Program-made: the position numbers and the translations under genes
Assembly (NCBI GenBank): GCA_033856335.1
Contig: JAWVFG010000009.1
Span: forward strand, 1 to 40,153
DNA length: 40,153 nt
From: DASUPK01 sp033856335
GTDB lineage: Bacteria > Actinomycetota > Thermoleophilia > Solirubrobacterales > 70-9
Direction: 5' to 3'
The notes under the pieces: model-generated
What the model was told of the DNA's origin: nothing
Database searches by the model: none
The model's input: the letters and a program-made list of their open reading frames with translations, nothing else
Shown: positions 30,495 through 38,692 of the stretch, piece by piece
How positions within the stretch are numbered: position 1 is the first letter of the stretch
How the letters are laid out: every line of letters begins with the position of its first letter

Positions 30495-31238
30495 TCACCG
30501 CGACTCGGCGGCGGTCAGGAATGCCTCGAGGCGCTCGTTGTACGGCGCCCCGGTCGAGGGGACGGTGTGGCCGCGCCCCGGAATCACCGCCCGCTCGGCG
30601 GAGAGGGAATCCGCCAGCGAGTCGCAGACCGCCTCGAAGGCCGGCGAGTGACCTCCGGAGATGACCAGGATCGGAAAGTCGGCAGCAGCCAGCCTCTCGA
30701 GCGGGATCTCAGCCTCCCACGAGGGCCTCTCCCGCTTGAGCAACTCGACGCCGTGAAGGAGCTCCTCAGGCAACCCGCCAGGCGTCTCGTACGCCGAACC
30801 CGCGCCACCTCGAAACAACCGGAGGAAATCCTCAGATGGGATCGAGGACGCGTGGCTGAAGAGGCGCTCGCCGTTGGCGATCATCTCGTCGACCACAGGC
30901 GTTCCCGCGGCGACCCGCAACGAGCCGGGCTCCGAGACCGTCAGCGAGTGGACCGCCTCCGGCCGCTCCGCCGCAGCGAGCAGAGCGATCACCGCACCGT
31001 ATGAGTGCCCGACCAGATGCGCACCGTCGCCCAACAGCTCGGCGAACATGGGCGCCTCCACCTCGAAGTCGTTGCGCTCCAGCGACGGGCTCGCGCCGAA
31101 GCCGGGCCGGCTGGGAATGATGAGGCTCCAGCGCTCGGCGAGCTCCTGCTGCTTGCGCCAGGTGAGGGAGGGGCCGACGATGTCGCCGTGCACGAACAGG
31201 ACCGGCGGGCCCTTGCCGAGCCGCTCAACCTCGAGCAT
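30495..31238 (-). CDS. Alpha/beta hydrolase
   Basis: The 247-residue protein has the alpha/beta hydrolase layout: oxyanion region PPVLFVHGD (11-19), nucleophile elbow GHSYG (Ser79), an ILVISGGHSPAFE segment near the acid, and the catalytic His in PGRGHTVPS. No signal peptide is present, so it acts in the cytoplasm. The substrate is unknown; esterase, haloperoxidase-like and lipase-like members share these motifs. Its ATG at 31238 lies within the last codons of the GH5 gene (14-base overlap), indicating cotranscription. Confidence 0.88.
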   Translation of the reverse strand: MLEVERLGKGPPVLFVHGDIVGPSLTWRKQQELAERWSLIIPSRPGFGASPSLERNDFEVEAPMFAELLGDGAHLVGHSYGAVIALLAAAERPEAVHSLTVSEPGSLRVAAGTPVVDEMIANGERLFSHASSIPSEDFLRLFRGGAGSAYETPGGLPEELLHGVELLKRERPSWEAEIPLERLAAADFPILVISGGHSPAFEAVCDSLADSLSAERAVIPGRGHTVPSTGAPYNERLEAFLTAAESR

Positions 31239-32301
31239 GTCGCCTCAGCGCCAACAGGTGATTGCGGAGGCCGATCCCAAAGCCCGTCGGCTTACCCCGG
31301 TAGTTCTCGATCAAGCTCGGGCCGGCGTGGCAGGTCCAGCCGCCCTTGGTGTCCCAGGCCCAGCCGAAGTAGGAGATCCCGACGCGGTCGGCCCAGCGCA
31401 TCCACTTGTCGATGTAGTCGTGGCGGCAATCCGTCTGCCCGAGCTCGCCAACCACCACCGGGACCGACGCCGCGGTGGCTGCGATCGCGTCTTTGCAGGC
31501 GCGCAGACACGGGGCCAGGTGATGGCCGTAGTTGTGCTCGGAGGCGACCAGCTGGCCGAGCGGGTCGGCCGGCTCGTGCGCGAGCCAGCCGGAGAGGTCG
31601 CGGGCGTAATCGAGCCCGCCGAGCATCAGAGGCTGGGTCGCCCCGGTCGAGCGGACCACGTCCACCAGCTGCTGCATCCCGGCGGCGCGGTAGGCGGGAT
31701 GGCGCTCGGAGAACCGCCCGCCCGCCGGGATGTCACAGCCCGCCAGCCAGCAGTCCCAGCCGACGTCGTGCGGCTCGTTGTAGAGGTCGAAGACGAGCGA
31801 GTGGTTGGAGGCGAAGTGCGAGGCGACCGAGCTCCAGAACGCCGGCGACGAATCTGCGTCCGGCATCGGGATGATCCCCAGCGCCTTCTGGCCCGCGGGG
31901 GCGGCCACATGCTCGTCGATCACCACGTAGAGGCCGGCATGGTTGAGGCGGGAGACGAACCCGTCGATCGCGTTCCGGTAGGCCTCGCCGCCGAGGCTTG
32001 GCATCACTCCGTCCACCCCGAGCCAGCAGTCGGGATTGAGCGGCAGGCGAACCGCGTTGATCCCCCATCTCTTCATCGACCGGATGCTGCGCGCGCCGGT
32101 CGGCCCATCGAAGAACCCGAAGCCCTCCGCGCACGCATACTCGGAGCCGCTCCGGCTGACCCCGAGCAGCCTGATCGGCTGCCCCGACTCGTCGACCAGC
32201 TGATTCCCCGACACGCTCAGACCGAGCGCGGAGGCGGCTGGGGGCGACAAAATGGCGCCCAGGCACACCGCGAGCACGACGATACGTAAAGGCCGCGTCA
32301 T
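31225..32301 (-). CDS. Secreted glycoside hydrolase family 5 (endoglucanase-like)
   Basis: The 358-residue protein has a signal peptide (about 1-25, ending AASA) and a GH5-type TIM barrel. The acid/base Glu176 is in DLYNEPHD, the nucleophile Glu286 in VVVGELGQ, and substrate-site residues lie in RLPLNPDCW and SEHNYGHH. It probably cleaves a beta-linked glucan or mannan outside the cell. Several cysteine pairs suggest disulfides. The start ATG at 32299-32301 lies 27 bases from the divergent glycosyltransferase start. Open frame farther upstream is antisense to that gene and was rejected. Polymer breakdown or remodelling of the cell's own glycan are both possible. Confidence 0.9.
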   Translation of the reverse strand: MTRPLRIVVLAVCLGAILSPPAASALGLSVSGNQLVDESGQPIRLLGVSRSGSEYACAEGFGFFDGPTGARSIRSMKRWGINAVRLPLNPDCWLGVDGVMPSLGGEAYRNAIDGFVSRLNHAGLYVVIDEHVAAPAGQKALGIIPMPDADSSPAFWSSVASHFASNHSLVFDLYNEPHDVGWDCWLAGCDIPAGGRFSERHPAYRAAGMQQLVDVVRSTGATQPLMLGGLDYARDLSGWLAHEPADPLGQLVASEHNYGHHLAPCLRACKDAIAATAASVPVVVGELGQTDCRHDYIDKWMRWADRVGISYFGWAWDTKGGWTCHAGPSLIENYRGKPTGFGIGLRNHLLALRRHARG

Positions 32302-32311
32302 CTCCGAACAA

Positions 32312-32317
32312 ACCCTA
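32312..32317 (-). promoter_or_regulatory. Putative -10 element of the GH5 gene, overlapping the divergent one
   Basis: TAGGGT on the minus strand lies ten bases before the GH5 ATG at 32301. It shares two bases (32316-32317) with the plus-strand hexamer TACGAT of the divergent glycosyltransferase gene. No -35 box is visible on either side. Confidence 0.35.
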
Positions 32318-32321
32318 CGAT
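32316..32321 (+). promoter_or_regulatory. Putative leaderless -10 element of the GT2 gene
   Basis: TACGAT lies seven bases before the ATG at 32329, with no ribosome binding site between them. A transcript starting seven bases after the hexamer would begin at or beside the start codon. Confidence 0.45.
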
Positions 32322-32328
32322 CACCGCG

Positions 32329-33360
32329 ATGAAGCTGATCATCCAGATTCCCTGCCTGAACGAAGAGGAATGGCTGCCTCGGGTGCTCGCGGAGCTCCCG
32401 CGGGAGGTGGTGGGGTTCGACGAGGTCGAATGGCTCGTCATCGACGACGGCTCGACCGATCGCACCGTCGAGGTGGCCAGGCGCCACGGCGTCGACCACC
32501 TGGTCAGTCTGGCGACCAACCGCGGGCTGGCCGCTGCATTCCAGGCGGGCCTCGACGCTGCCCTCAAGCTCGGCGCCGACGTGATCGTCAACACCGACGC
32601 CGACGGCCAGTACCGGGCCTCCGACATCCCGCGCCTGGTGGAGCCGATCGTCGCCCGCCGGGCTGACATGGTCGTCGGCGACCGCCAGGTGCAGACCGTG
32701 GAGCACTTCTCGCCCAGCAAGAAGCTGCTGCAGCGGCTCGGCAGCTGGGTGGTGCGCCGGGCCTCCGGGACGAAGGTGCTCGACACGACCTCGGGCTTCC
32801 GCGCGTACAACCGCGAGGCGGCCCTCCAGCTGATCGTCGTCTCGCGCTACACGTACACCCTCGAGAGCCTGATCCAGGCAGGCAAGATGTCCGTCTCGAT
32901 CGAGGACGTCTCGATCTCGCCCAACCAGACAGAGCGCGACTCGCGCCTGTCCGACTCGACCTCGGCCTACGTCCGCCGCAACGTCTTCGCGATCTTCCGC
33001 GCCTACACGCTCTATGAGCCACTTCGCGTGTTCATGCTGCTGGCCATCCTGTTCGGCGCGCTGGCCCTGGCCGCCTGGTCGCCCTTCCTCTTCGACTGGA
33101 TCGTCAACGGCGACCGCAGCGGGCACCTCCAGTCCCTGATCCTCGGCGCCGTGTTGATGCTGGCGGCGGTCCAGATGTTCGCCCTCGGGATCATCGGGGA
33201 CGCGCTCGCGGGCCAGCGGGCGATCGCCCAGCGCGTCTACGAGCGGGTCAGGCGCCTCGAGCTCGAGGCCGGTGTGGAGCCCTCCAACTACGAGCGCGGG
33301 GATCGCGAGCCCGTCCGCCCGCTCACCGTGGAGACGATCGAGACCTCCGTCGCCCGGTGA
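32329..33360 (+). CDS. Glycosyltransferase family 2 (polyprenyl-phosphate sugar synthase-like)
   Basis: The 343-residue protein has a GT-A domain: IQIPCLNEEEWLP (5-17), VIDDGSTDRTVEVA, NTDADGQY (the metal-binding DxD-type motif) and DTTSGFRAYNREA. Two membrane segments follow (about 234-256 and 264-290), and then a cytoplasmic tail. This layout matches dolichyl/undecaprenyl-phosphate sugar transferases, which load sugars on a lipid carrier for GT-C enzymes. Two GT-C-like membrane proteins lie downstream, so it may supply their donor. The stop overlaps the GTG start of the next methyltransferase gene. Confidence 0.9.
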   Translation: MKLIIQIPCLNEEEWLPRVLAELPREVVGFDEVEWLVIDDGSTDRTVEVARRHGVDHLVSLATNRGLAAAFQAGLDAALKLGADVIVNTDADGQYRASDIPRLVEPIVARRADMVVGDRQVQTVEHFSPSKKLLQRLGSWVVRRASGTKVLDTTSGFRAYNREAALQLIVVSRYTYTLESLIQAGKMSVSIEDVSISPNQTERDSRLSDSTSAYVRRNVFAIFRAYTLYEPLRVFMLLAILFGALALAAWSPFLFDWIVNGDRSGHLQSLILGAVLMLAAVQMFALGIIGDALAGQRAIAQRVYERVRRLELEAGVEPSNYERGDREPVRPLTVETIETSVAR

Positions 33361-33980
33361 GCGTCGACGCCGCCGAGGCCGGCGGCAACGTCTACGACAA
33401 GTACGGGACGTCCAACCCGATCGCCCGGCGGCTGATGGCCGGGTTCATGGCCCAGCTCGACGACCTGGTCGAGCGAACCGGTGCGACCGAGGCGCACGAG
33501 GTCGGCTGCGGCGAGGGCGAGCTGGCGATCCGGCTCGCGCGCCGGGGGATGCTGGTGCGGGGCACGGACGCCTTTCCCCAGGTGCTCGAGGAGGCGCGGA
33601 CGCGCGCTGCCGCGGCCGGCGTGGAGATCGACTTCGAGGCGGTCCCCGTGGAGCAGCTCGAGGCGGCGCGCCACAGCGCCGAGCTGATCGTCTGCTGCGA
33701 GGTGCTCGAGCACCTAGAGGACCCCGAGCGCGCGCTCGAGGTCCTGGCCGGCCTGGCGCGTCCCTGGCTGATCGCAAGCGTGCCGCGAGAACCGCTCTGG
33801 CGAGCGCTCAATCTGGCGCGGCTCTCCTACGTGGGAGAGCTCGGGAACACCCCGGGACACCTGAACCACTGGTCGAAGCGCGACTTCGTGCGGTTTCTCA
33901 CCCCCCGCTTCGAGGTAGTTGAGTCGACAAGCCCGACTCCCTGGACCATGGTCCTCTGCCGGACACGCGATCACGCTTAA
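33357..33980 (+). CDS. Class I SAM-dependent methyltransferase
   Basis: The 207-residue protein has motif I HEVGCGEGELA, an acidic residue in RGTDAFPQ, and CCEVLEHLEDPE, typical of small-molecule methyltransferases. The start is GTG at 33357, overlapping the GT2 stop (GTGA), so the two are co-translated. The substrate may be a sugar or polyprenyl-linked intermediate given the neighbours; that is inference. Confidence 0.88.
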   Translation: MSVDAAEAGGNVYDKYGTSNPIARRLMAGFMAQLDDLVERTGATEAHEVGCGEGELAIRLARRGMLVRGTDAFPQVLEEARTRAAAAGVEIDFEAVPVEQLEAARHSAELIVCCEVLEHLEDPERALEVLAGLARPWLIASVPREPLWRALNLARLSYVGELGNTPGHLNHWSKRDFVRFLTPRFEVVESTSPTPWTMVLCRTRDHA

Positions 33981-34003
33981 AGGGCGGTAAGAAATCCCAC
34001 CAC

Positions 34004-34009
34004 TACAAT
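34004..34009 (+). promoter_or_regulatory. Putative -10 element of the gene at 34020
   Basis: TACAAT matches five of six -10 bases and lies ten bases before the ATG at 34020, so the leader would be only about four bases long. No good -35 box is found 16-18 bases upstream. Confidence 0.45.
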
Positions 34010-34019
34010 CGCCGCCTTC

Positions 34020-35810
34020 ATGAGGCGCCTGCGACCTTCGCTGCATTCCCCGCGTACAACGGGTCGCTCCTTGCGGAGCGCCCTCGCATTACGCCCCGGC
34101 GTCGCCGCCGTCGTCACGCTCGGCTTCGCCTGGGGGCTCGTCATGCACCAGATGGGCTGGGCCCAGATGGCGCACTTCGATCAGGTTCAGGCCTTCTCCA
34201 AGGGTCAGGCCCAGATCGACCAGTGGCACTGGGACACCAACGACAAGGCCTGGGTGAACGGCCACTTCTATTCGGTGAAGAGCCCCGGGATGGCCGCGCT
34301 GACGACTCCTCTCTATATGGCGATCGACGGCCTGGGCGGCAACAAGCTCGCTCGGGCGGCCGTGCACAACACCCAGCAGACCGCGCACCCGATGTGGATC
34401 CCCGACAGCGTCATCCCCCTCGAGAACTACGGGTACAACGTGCAGCGCGGGCTGCGCGTGCAGGCGGCGGTCGAGCAGGACACGCCGATCGTCTGGGCGC
34501 TCACCCTGCTCGCGGCGGTGATCCCGGCCGTGCTGCTGCTGCTCGCGGTGCGCTGGGCCGCCGACCGCTTCCTGCCCGGCTACGGGACCGCGGCGGCGAT
34601 CACGTTCGGCCTGGGCACGGTGGTGATGACCTTCGCGGCCGAGTACTTCTCGCACGTCATCTCGGCCGGGTTCGGCTTTGCGGCGTTCTGCCTGCTGATG
34701 AAGGAGAGGGACAAACCTCCCAGCCTCCGGATGGTGGCGGGCGCGGGCCTGCTGGCGGGGCTCGCCGTGACCTTCGAGTTCCAGACGGGGCTGGTCGGCA
34801 TCGTGCTGCTCGGCTACACCCTGTCCCGCCGGACCGACTGGCTGCGCCGCGGCGTTGCCTACGCCGGAGGCGCGCTGCTCGGCGCGCTGCCGATGCTCGC
34901 CTTCAACCTCTGGGCCTTCGGCAACCCGCTCAAGCTGGCCTACGGGTACGCCGTGGCCTTCCCGGGCGTGTCCGGTCATGACGTGCTCGGCCTGAACAGC
35001 CACGGGTTCTTCGGAATCACGGCGCCGCGCCTCGACAGCGCCGTCAGCCTGCTCCTGGCCGGTCGGGGCCTGCTCGTCCTGACCCCGATCGTCGTCATGT
35101 GCGTGGTCGGCGTGATCATGATGCGAAGGGACGGGCACCGCGCGGAGGCGAACACGATCCTGGCGCTCGCCGCCGTCTACTTCGTCTACAACAGCGGCTA
35201 CTGGCTGCCTTTCGGCGGCGGCACGCCGGGCCCGCGTTTCCTGATTCCCGCGCTGCCCTTCCTGGCCCTCGGGCTGCCCTACGCCTATAAGCGCCTGCCC
35301 GGCCTGACGCTCGGCTTCGCGATCCCCTCGGCGCTGCTGATGCTGATCGGGACCCTGACCTACCCGTTGATCGGGAAGCAGGGCACCGGGACCTGGGCGG
35401 ACTGGCTCATGGAGGGCAAGCTCGAGCACACCGTGCTGACGGCCTTCGGCGTCACCAACGCCTGGCTCGCCGTCGCGCCCTTCGTGGCGGCCGTCCTGAC
35501 CTCAATCGTGCTCGCGGTGCGAGCCACGCCATCGGTGTCGCTGTCCGACTTCCGGCTCGCTGTGCCGGCTGTGCTGGGCTGGGCGTGCGTCTCGGCGGTC
35601 GGCCCGGGGATCGCCGGCGACGACATCAGCCCGCTGTCGCGCGGCAATATGTCGGCGCTCTGGCTGGTCGCCTCGGCGCTCCTGCTCTCGCTCGGGACGC
35701 TGACCGTCGTGCGTGCTCGCGAGCGACGCGCTCAGTCCGGCCCCGAGGTGCCTGCGGCGCGGGAGCCGGCCCTTGGGCCGGAGCTGGCGTTCGACGATCC
35801 GACCTCGTAG
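34020..35810 (+). CDS. Polytopic membrane protein, GT-C glycosyltransferase-like
   Basis: The 596-residue protein has about 11-12 hydrophobic segments and a long loop after the first one (about 50-140) with acidic and aromatic residues, including FSKGQAQIDQWHWDTND. Large bacterial GT-C glycosyltransferases have this arrangement and carry the active-site Asp there. Other loops contain YSVKSPGMAALTTPLYM and GGGTPGPRFLIPALPFLALG, patterns shared with mannosyl/arabinosyl-type transferases. A cytoplasmic tail of about 35 disordered residues ends the protein. Its last 79 bases overlap the 3' end of the convergent gene. The sugar and acceptor are unknown. Confidence 0.8.
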   Translation: MRRLRPSLHSPRTTGRSLRSALALRPGVAAVVTLGFAWGLVMHQMGWAQMAHFDQVQAFSKGQAQIDQWHWDTNDKAWVNGHFYSVKSPGMAALTTPLYMAIDGLGGNKLARAAVHNTQQTAHPMWIPDSVIPLENYGYNVQRGLRVQAAVEQDTPIVWALTLLAAVIPAVLLLLAVRWAADRFLPGYGTAAAITFGLGTVVMTFAAEYFSHVISAGFGFAAFCLLMKERDKPPSLRMVAGAGLLAGLAVTFEFQTGLVGIVLLGYTLSRRTDWLRRGVAYAGGALLGALPMLAFNLWAFGNPLKLAYGYAVAFPGVSGHDVLGLNSHGFFGITAPRLDSAVSLLLAGRGLLVLTPIVVMCVVGVIMMRRDGHRAEANTILALAAVYFVYNSGYWLPFGGGTPGPRFLIPALPFLALGLPYAYKRLPGLTLGFAIPSALLMLIGTLTYPLIGKQGTGTWADWLMEGKLEHTVLTAFGVTNAWLAVAPFVAAVLTSIVLAVRATPSVSLSDFRLAVPAVLGWACVSAVGPGIAGDDISPLSRGNMSALWLVASALLLSLGTLTVVRARERRAQSGPEVPAAREPALGPELAFDDPTS

Positions 35811-37468
35811 ACCACGAGTCCGGGAAGCCTGTAGCTCCGCAGCGGCAGTCCCGCTATCGACTTCCGGGCGGCGCCAGCCTGCGGGGTCCCCTCCGTGAGC
35901 CCGACGTGGAGGATCACCGTCCGGACGCCGTAGTCCTGGAGCTCCCTGACCGTGGCGGCGTCCGGGAAGGAATCCATGTCGCTGATCAGCGTCAGGATCG
36001 TGTGCGGGTTCGTGCTCGCGCGGCCGTTGACGATCTCGGGGAAGCCGTCGGTGGAGGCGAGCTGGTACGCGCGATTCTCCTTCGCCTTCAAAGCCGGGAG
36101 ATGGAGCTGGGGCTGCGGCAGGTCCGCGGTCGAGGTCCCGAGGGAAGGCACGGGAGGCTGTTTTTGGTCGTCGAAGGGGTCGAAGGGCAGGCTGCGGCCC
36201 TCGGTCACGATCACCAGCGCCAGCAGTCCGGCGAGGGCCACAGGGGACCAGGTCGGCAGGCGGCTGCGCCACGCCGCCCGCATCAGCGTCTCGCCACCGG
36301 CGGCCGCGAGCAGGGCGAGGGTCAGGGTTGAGAAGGTCGCGATGCGCCCCGGGGTGCGGATCGCGTTCCAGCCCGGCAGGACGTCGTAGAGGACGCGGTA
36401 GGGCCAGAGCAGCCCCCCCTCGAGCTGGAAGCCCAGCTCGAGGACCAGGAGGACGACCGTACCGGCACCCAGGCCGATCCGCATCCGCCGGCTGAGCCTG
36501 CTCGAGCCGAGACCGACCAGGGCAAGCGCGACGATGGCGAGGCCGGGGAAGAGCGTCTTCTCCGGGATGTCCATAAGGCTGTTGCGGATCCCGGCGGTCG
36601 CCTGACCCCAGATGAAGTTCTCCTCGGGGGCGGTCAGAAAGACCTTCAGGGGCCCCGAGAAGCCCGATACCTCGTGGGTGCTCCGCTTGGACTCCGGGAA
36701 CTCGTTGGCGATGTGCAGGTAGGGATGCGCGATCAGGTAGGTAGCCGCGACGAAGAAGACCGCTCCGGCGGCTCCGGCGATCAGCAGCCGCCTGTCGAGC
36801 TGGGGCCGGCGCCGCACCAGCCAGACGACCCCGGCGACGACCACGGAGCCGGCGAGCCCGTACGCGAACGGCAGTCCGAGGACGAAGCCGAGTGAGACCT
36901 GCCACCACGCGACCACCCAGGCCACGAAGAGCCACCAGGGATGCTTCAAGCGGATGCCTCGAACCGCGAAGGCGATCGCGAGCGGGATGCCGCCGCTCGA
37001 GATCACCTGCATGTGGCCGTCCTGCTCCAGCCTGTAGGGGGCATAGGCGAACGCGACACCGGCGATCACCGCAGCCGCCGGGCTCAGGCCGAGCTCCCGG
37101 GCGAGCAGGTAGGCGCCGAAGAAGGCCAGTGCGTAGGCGAAGAGGAAGAGCAGGTCGTAGCGGACCAGGGCCGCGTGCGGCCCGTTGCCGATGATCCCCG
37201 CCGGGGCGTAGCCGATCAGCGCATCGCCGAAGGCGAGCGAGTCCTTGATCGGCCAGAAGCGGTTAGCGTCGAAGAAATGGAGGGGCTGATGAAGGAGGGC
37301 GTGTCCGCCCCAGGCCGGCTGCCAAGCCTCGGCGAGGGGGTCGCCGATGTCGCGCGGAACGTCGGCCCCCAGGTGGAGCACCAGAGGCCAGGTCATCACG
37401 ATCGCGAGCAGGCAGGCGCCCACTACGGCGAAAGCAAGCTCTCGCCTTGTCATCTCTCGGCCAGGCAT
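35732..37468 (-). CDS. Polytopic membrane protein, second GT-C-like family
   Basis: The 578-residue protein has about ten hydrophobic segments, with an N-terminal MTWPLVLHLGADVPRDIGDP motif in the first outer loop (the acidic RDIGDP fits a GT-C active-site loop). A soluble C-terminal region (about 430-578) of alpha/beta character contains VRTVILHVG. It differs from the 34020 protein in sequence pattern. I use the ATG at 37466-37468; ATG at 37451-37453, five codons in, is equally possible because neither has a clean ribosome binding site. A stable hairpin lies three bases upstream of 37468. It follows pyrE on the same strand by 106 bases. Confidence 0.78.
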   Translation of the reverse strand: MPGREMTRRELAFAVVGACLLAIVMTWPLVLHLGADVPRDIGDPLAEAWQPAWGGHALLHQPLHFFDANRFWPIKDSLAFGDALIGYAPAGIIGNGPHAALVRYDLLFLFAYALAFFGAYLLARELGLSPAAAVIAGVAFAYAPYRLEQDGHMQVISSGGIPLAIAFAVRGIRLKHPWWLFVAWVVAWWQVSLGFVLGLPFAYGLAGSVVVAGVVWLVRRRPQLDRRLLIAGAAGAVFFVAATYLIAHPYLHIANEFPESKRSTHEVSGFSGPLKVFLTAPEENFIWGQATAGIRNSLMDIPEKTLFPGLAIVALALVGLGSSRLSRRMRIGLGAGTVVLLVLELGFQLEGGLLWPYRVLYDVLPGWNAIRTPGRIATFSTLTLALLAAAGGETLMRAAWRSRLPTWSPVALAGLLALVIVTEGRSLPFDPFDDQKQPPVPSLGTSTADLPQPQLHLPALKAKENRAYQLASTDGFPEIVNGRASTNPHTILTLISDMDSFPDAATVRELQDYGVRTVILHVGLTEGTPQAGAARKSIAGLPLRSYRLPGLVVYEVGSSNASSGPRAGSRAAGTSGPD

Positions 37469-37471
37469 GAG

Positions 37472-37501
37472 CCGGGCATCCTCGCAATTCGCGATGCCCG
37501 G
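37472..37501 (-). other. Hairpin just upstream of the membrane protein start codon
   Basis: Bases 37472-37480 pair perfectly with 37493-37501 (nine bp, 12-base loop). On the minus strand the stem ends three bases before the ATG at 37468 and includes the only purine-rich GAGG. It could reduce translation from that ATG, act as a weak attenuator between pyrE and this gene, or indicate the start five codons in. There is no T-tract, so it is not a standard terminator. Confidence 0.35.
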
Positions 37502-37574
37502 GGGCATCGCCGGTGTGTACTGGGTCAGTCCCGGTCGGGCCCCGACTGATTGGGTCGCGCTGGCGCGCGCCCTC

Positions 37575-38126
37575 TCATAAGAGCTGGTCGATCGTGAACA
37601 GCGTGCGGTACGGCGCTCCGGCGGCCTTCTCGATCGCATCCCCTCCGCCGGCCAGGCGGTCGACCACCGAAACGACTCCGGCCACCTCGTGGCCCTCCTC
37701 GAGGATGCGCTCGATCGCCCGGACGGTCGATCCCCCGGTCGTCACGACGTCCTCGACCACGAGGCAGCGCGTGCGGGGATCGAGCACAGGTCCCTCGATC
37801 CAGCGCTGCAGGCCATGCTGCTTCTTCTCCTTGCGCACGAAGAAGGCGACCAGCCCTTCGCCGCCTTCAGCGCCGATGGCCGCGGTGGCGAGCGGGTCGG
37901 CGCCCATCGTCATCCCGCCCACCGCCGTCGCCCCGCGCTCGGTGGCCTCCGCGGCGATCAGCTCGCCGACGGCGCGAAAGGCCAGTGGCCGCAGCAGCGC
38001 CCGCTTGGCGTCGACGTAGTACTGGGCGGTCTGGCCGCTCGAGAGGGTGACCTCGCCGATCACCAGCGCGTGCTCCCTGAGCTCCGCGAGCAGGGTGTCG
38101 TGCGCGGCTCGCGGATCCGGCGGCAT
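37575..38126 (-). CDS. pyrE: Orotate phosphoribosyltransferase
   Basis: PyrE joins orotate and PRPP to give OMP in pyrimidine synthesis. The 183-residue protein has the PRPP-binding loop LVVEDVVTTGGS (122-133), the RKEKKQHG motif (98-105) that corresponds to the flexible catalytic loop, and LSSGQTAQYYVDAKR at the N-terminus. Length is near the family norm. Its ATG at 38124-38126 has TAGGAT six bases upstream and no ribosome binding site, so it is probably leaderless. No other pyr gene is in the window. Confidence 0.95.
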   Translation of the reverse strand: MPPDPRAAHDTLLAELREHALVIGEVTLSSGQTAQYYVDAKRALLRPLAFRAVGELIAAEATERGATAVGGMTMGADPLATAAIGAEGGEGLVAFFVRKEKKQHGLQRWIEGPVLDPRTRCLVVEDVVTTGGSTVRAIERILEEGHEVAGVVSVVDRLAGGGDAIEKAAGAPYRTLFTIDQLL

Positions 38127-38132
38127 CGGGGC

Positions 38133-38142
38133 ATCCTAGGAT
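38133..38142. promoter_or_regulatory. Palindromic shared -10 element for divergent leaderless genes
   Basis: ATCCTAGGAT is a perfect 10-bp palindrome. Read rightward it gives TAGGAT (38137-38142), seven bases before ATG 38150; read leftward it gives TAGGAT (38138-38133), six bases before the pyrE ATG at 38126. One symmetric site could therefore serve both genes. No -35 boxes are visible. It could alternatively be an operator. Confidence 0.45.
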
Positions 38143-38149
38143 GCGTCCG

Positions 38150-38692
38150 ATGCGGACGGGGTACAGGCTCGCGGTGGCCGTCGCGGGCATCACCATCGCG
38201 TTCGCGATCGTCCTCCTGGTCGTCGAGGCAGTGGGCGCGAGCCGCGACGCCAAGGCGTACGGCCAGGTTCCCCTCCCGGGGCGGGACTCGGTAACGCTTC
38301 CCGCGGGCGACGTGATCATCTTCTACGGGGAGCGGACCGGCGTGAACGAGCATTCACCGCTCGGCGTGCCGTCGAATCTGCGGCTCCGGGTGCGGACCAC
38401 CAACGGCCAACTGCTGCTCGGCTCCACTCCCTATGCCTTCAGGCAGTTCGACGACGGGGACTACGTGCGCCGCTCGATCGCCAAGCTCAGGGTCCCGGAG
38501 GCGGGCACCTACGAGGCCGTTTCGCCGACCAGCGTGCCCGGAGCCGTCCAACCGGTGATCAGCTTCGGCCGCAACGGGACGCGGAACTTCGTCTACGTCC
38601 TGTTCGTGCTCGCCGGCGGCCTGCTGCTCGCCTCGATCCTGGGGACGGGAACTGCGCTGGTCGCACGCAGGGAACGGGGCGCCTATTCGTAG
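38150..38692 (+). CDS. Small membrane protein of unknown function
   Basis: The 180-residue protein has an N-terminal membrane helix (about 6-27), an exported beta-rich domain of about 110 residues (SVTLPAGDVIIFYGER, SNLRLRVRTTNGQLLLG, RSIAKLRVPEAGTYEAVS), and a second helix near the C-terminus (about 146-170) before a short basic tail. I chose the ATG at 38150 because the TAGGAT element ends seven bases upstream; an in-frame ATG at 38141 overlaps that element. The family is not recognised. Its last ten bases overlap the convergent transpeptidase gene. Confidence 0.78.
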   Translation: MRTGYRLAVAVAGITIAFAIVLLVVEAVGASRDAKAYGQVPLPGRDSVTLPAGDVIIFYGERTGVNEHSPLGVPSNLRLRVRTTNGQLLLGSTPYAFRQFDDGDYVRRSIAKLRVPEAGTYEAVSPTSVPGAVQPVISFGRNGTRNFVYVLFVLAGGLLLASILGTGTALVARRERGAYS

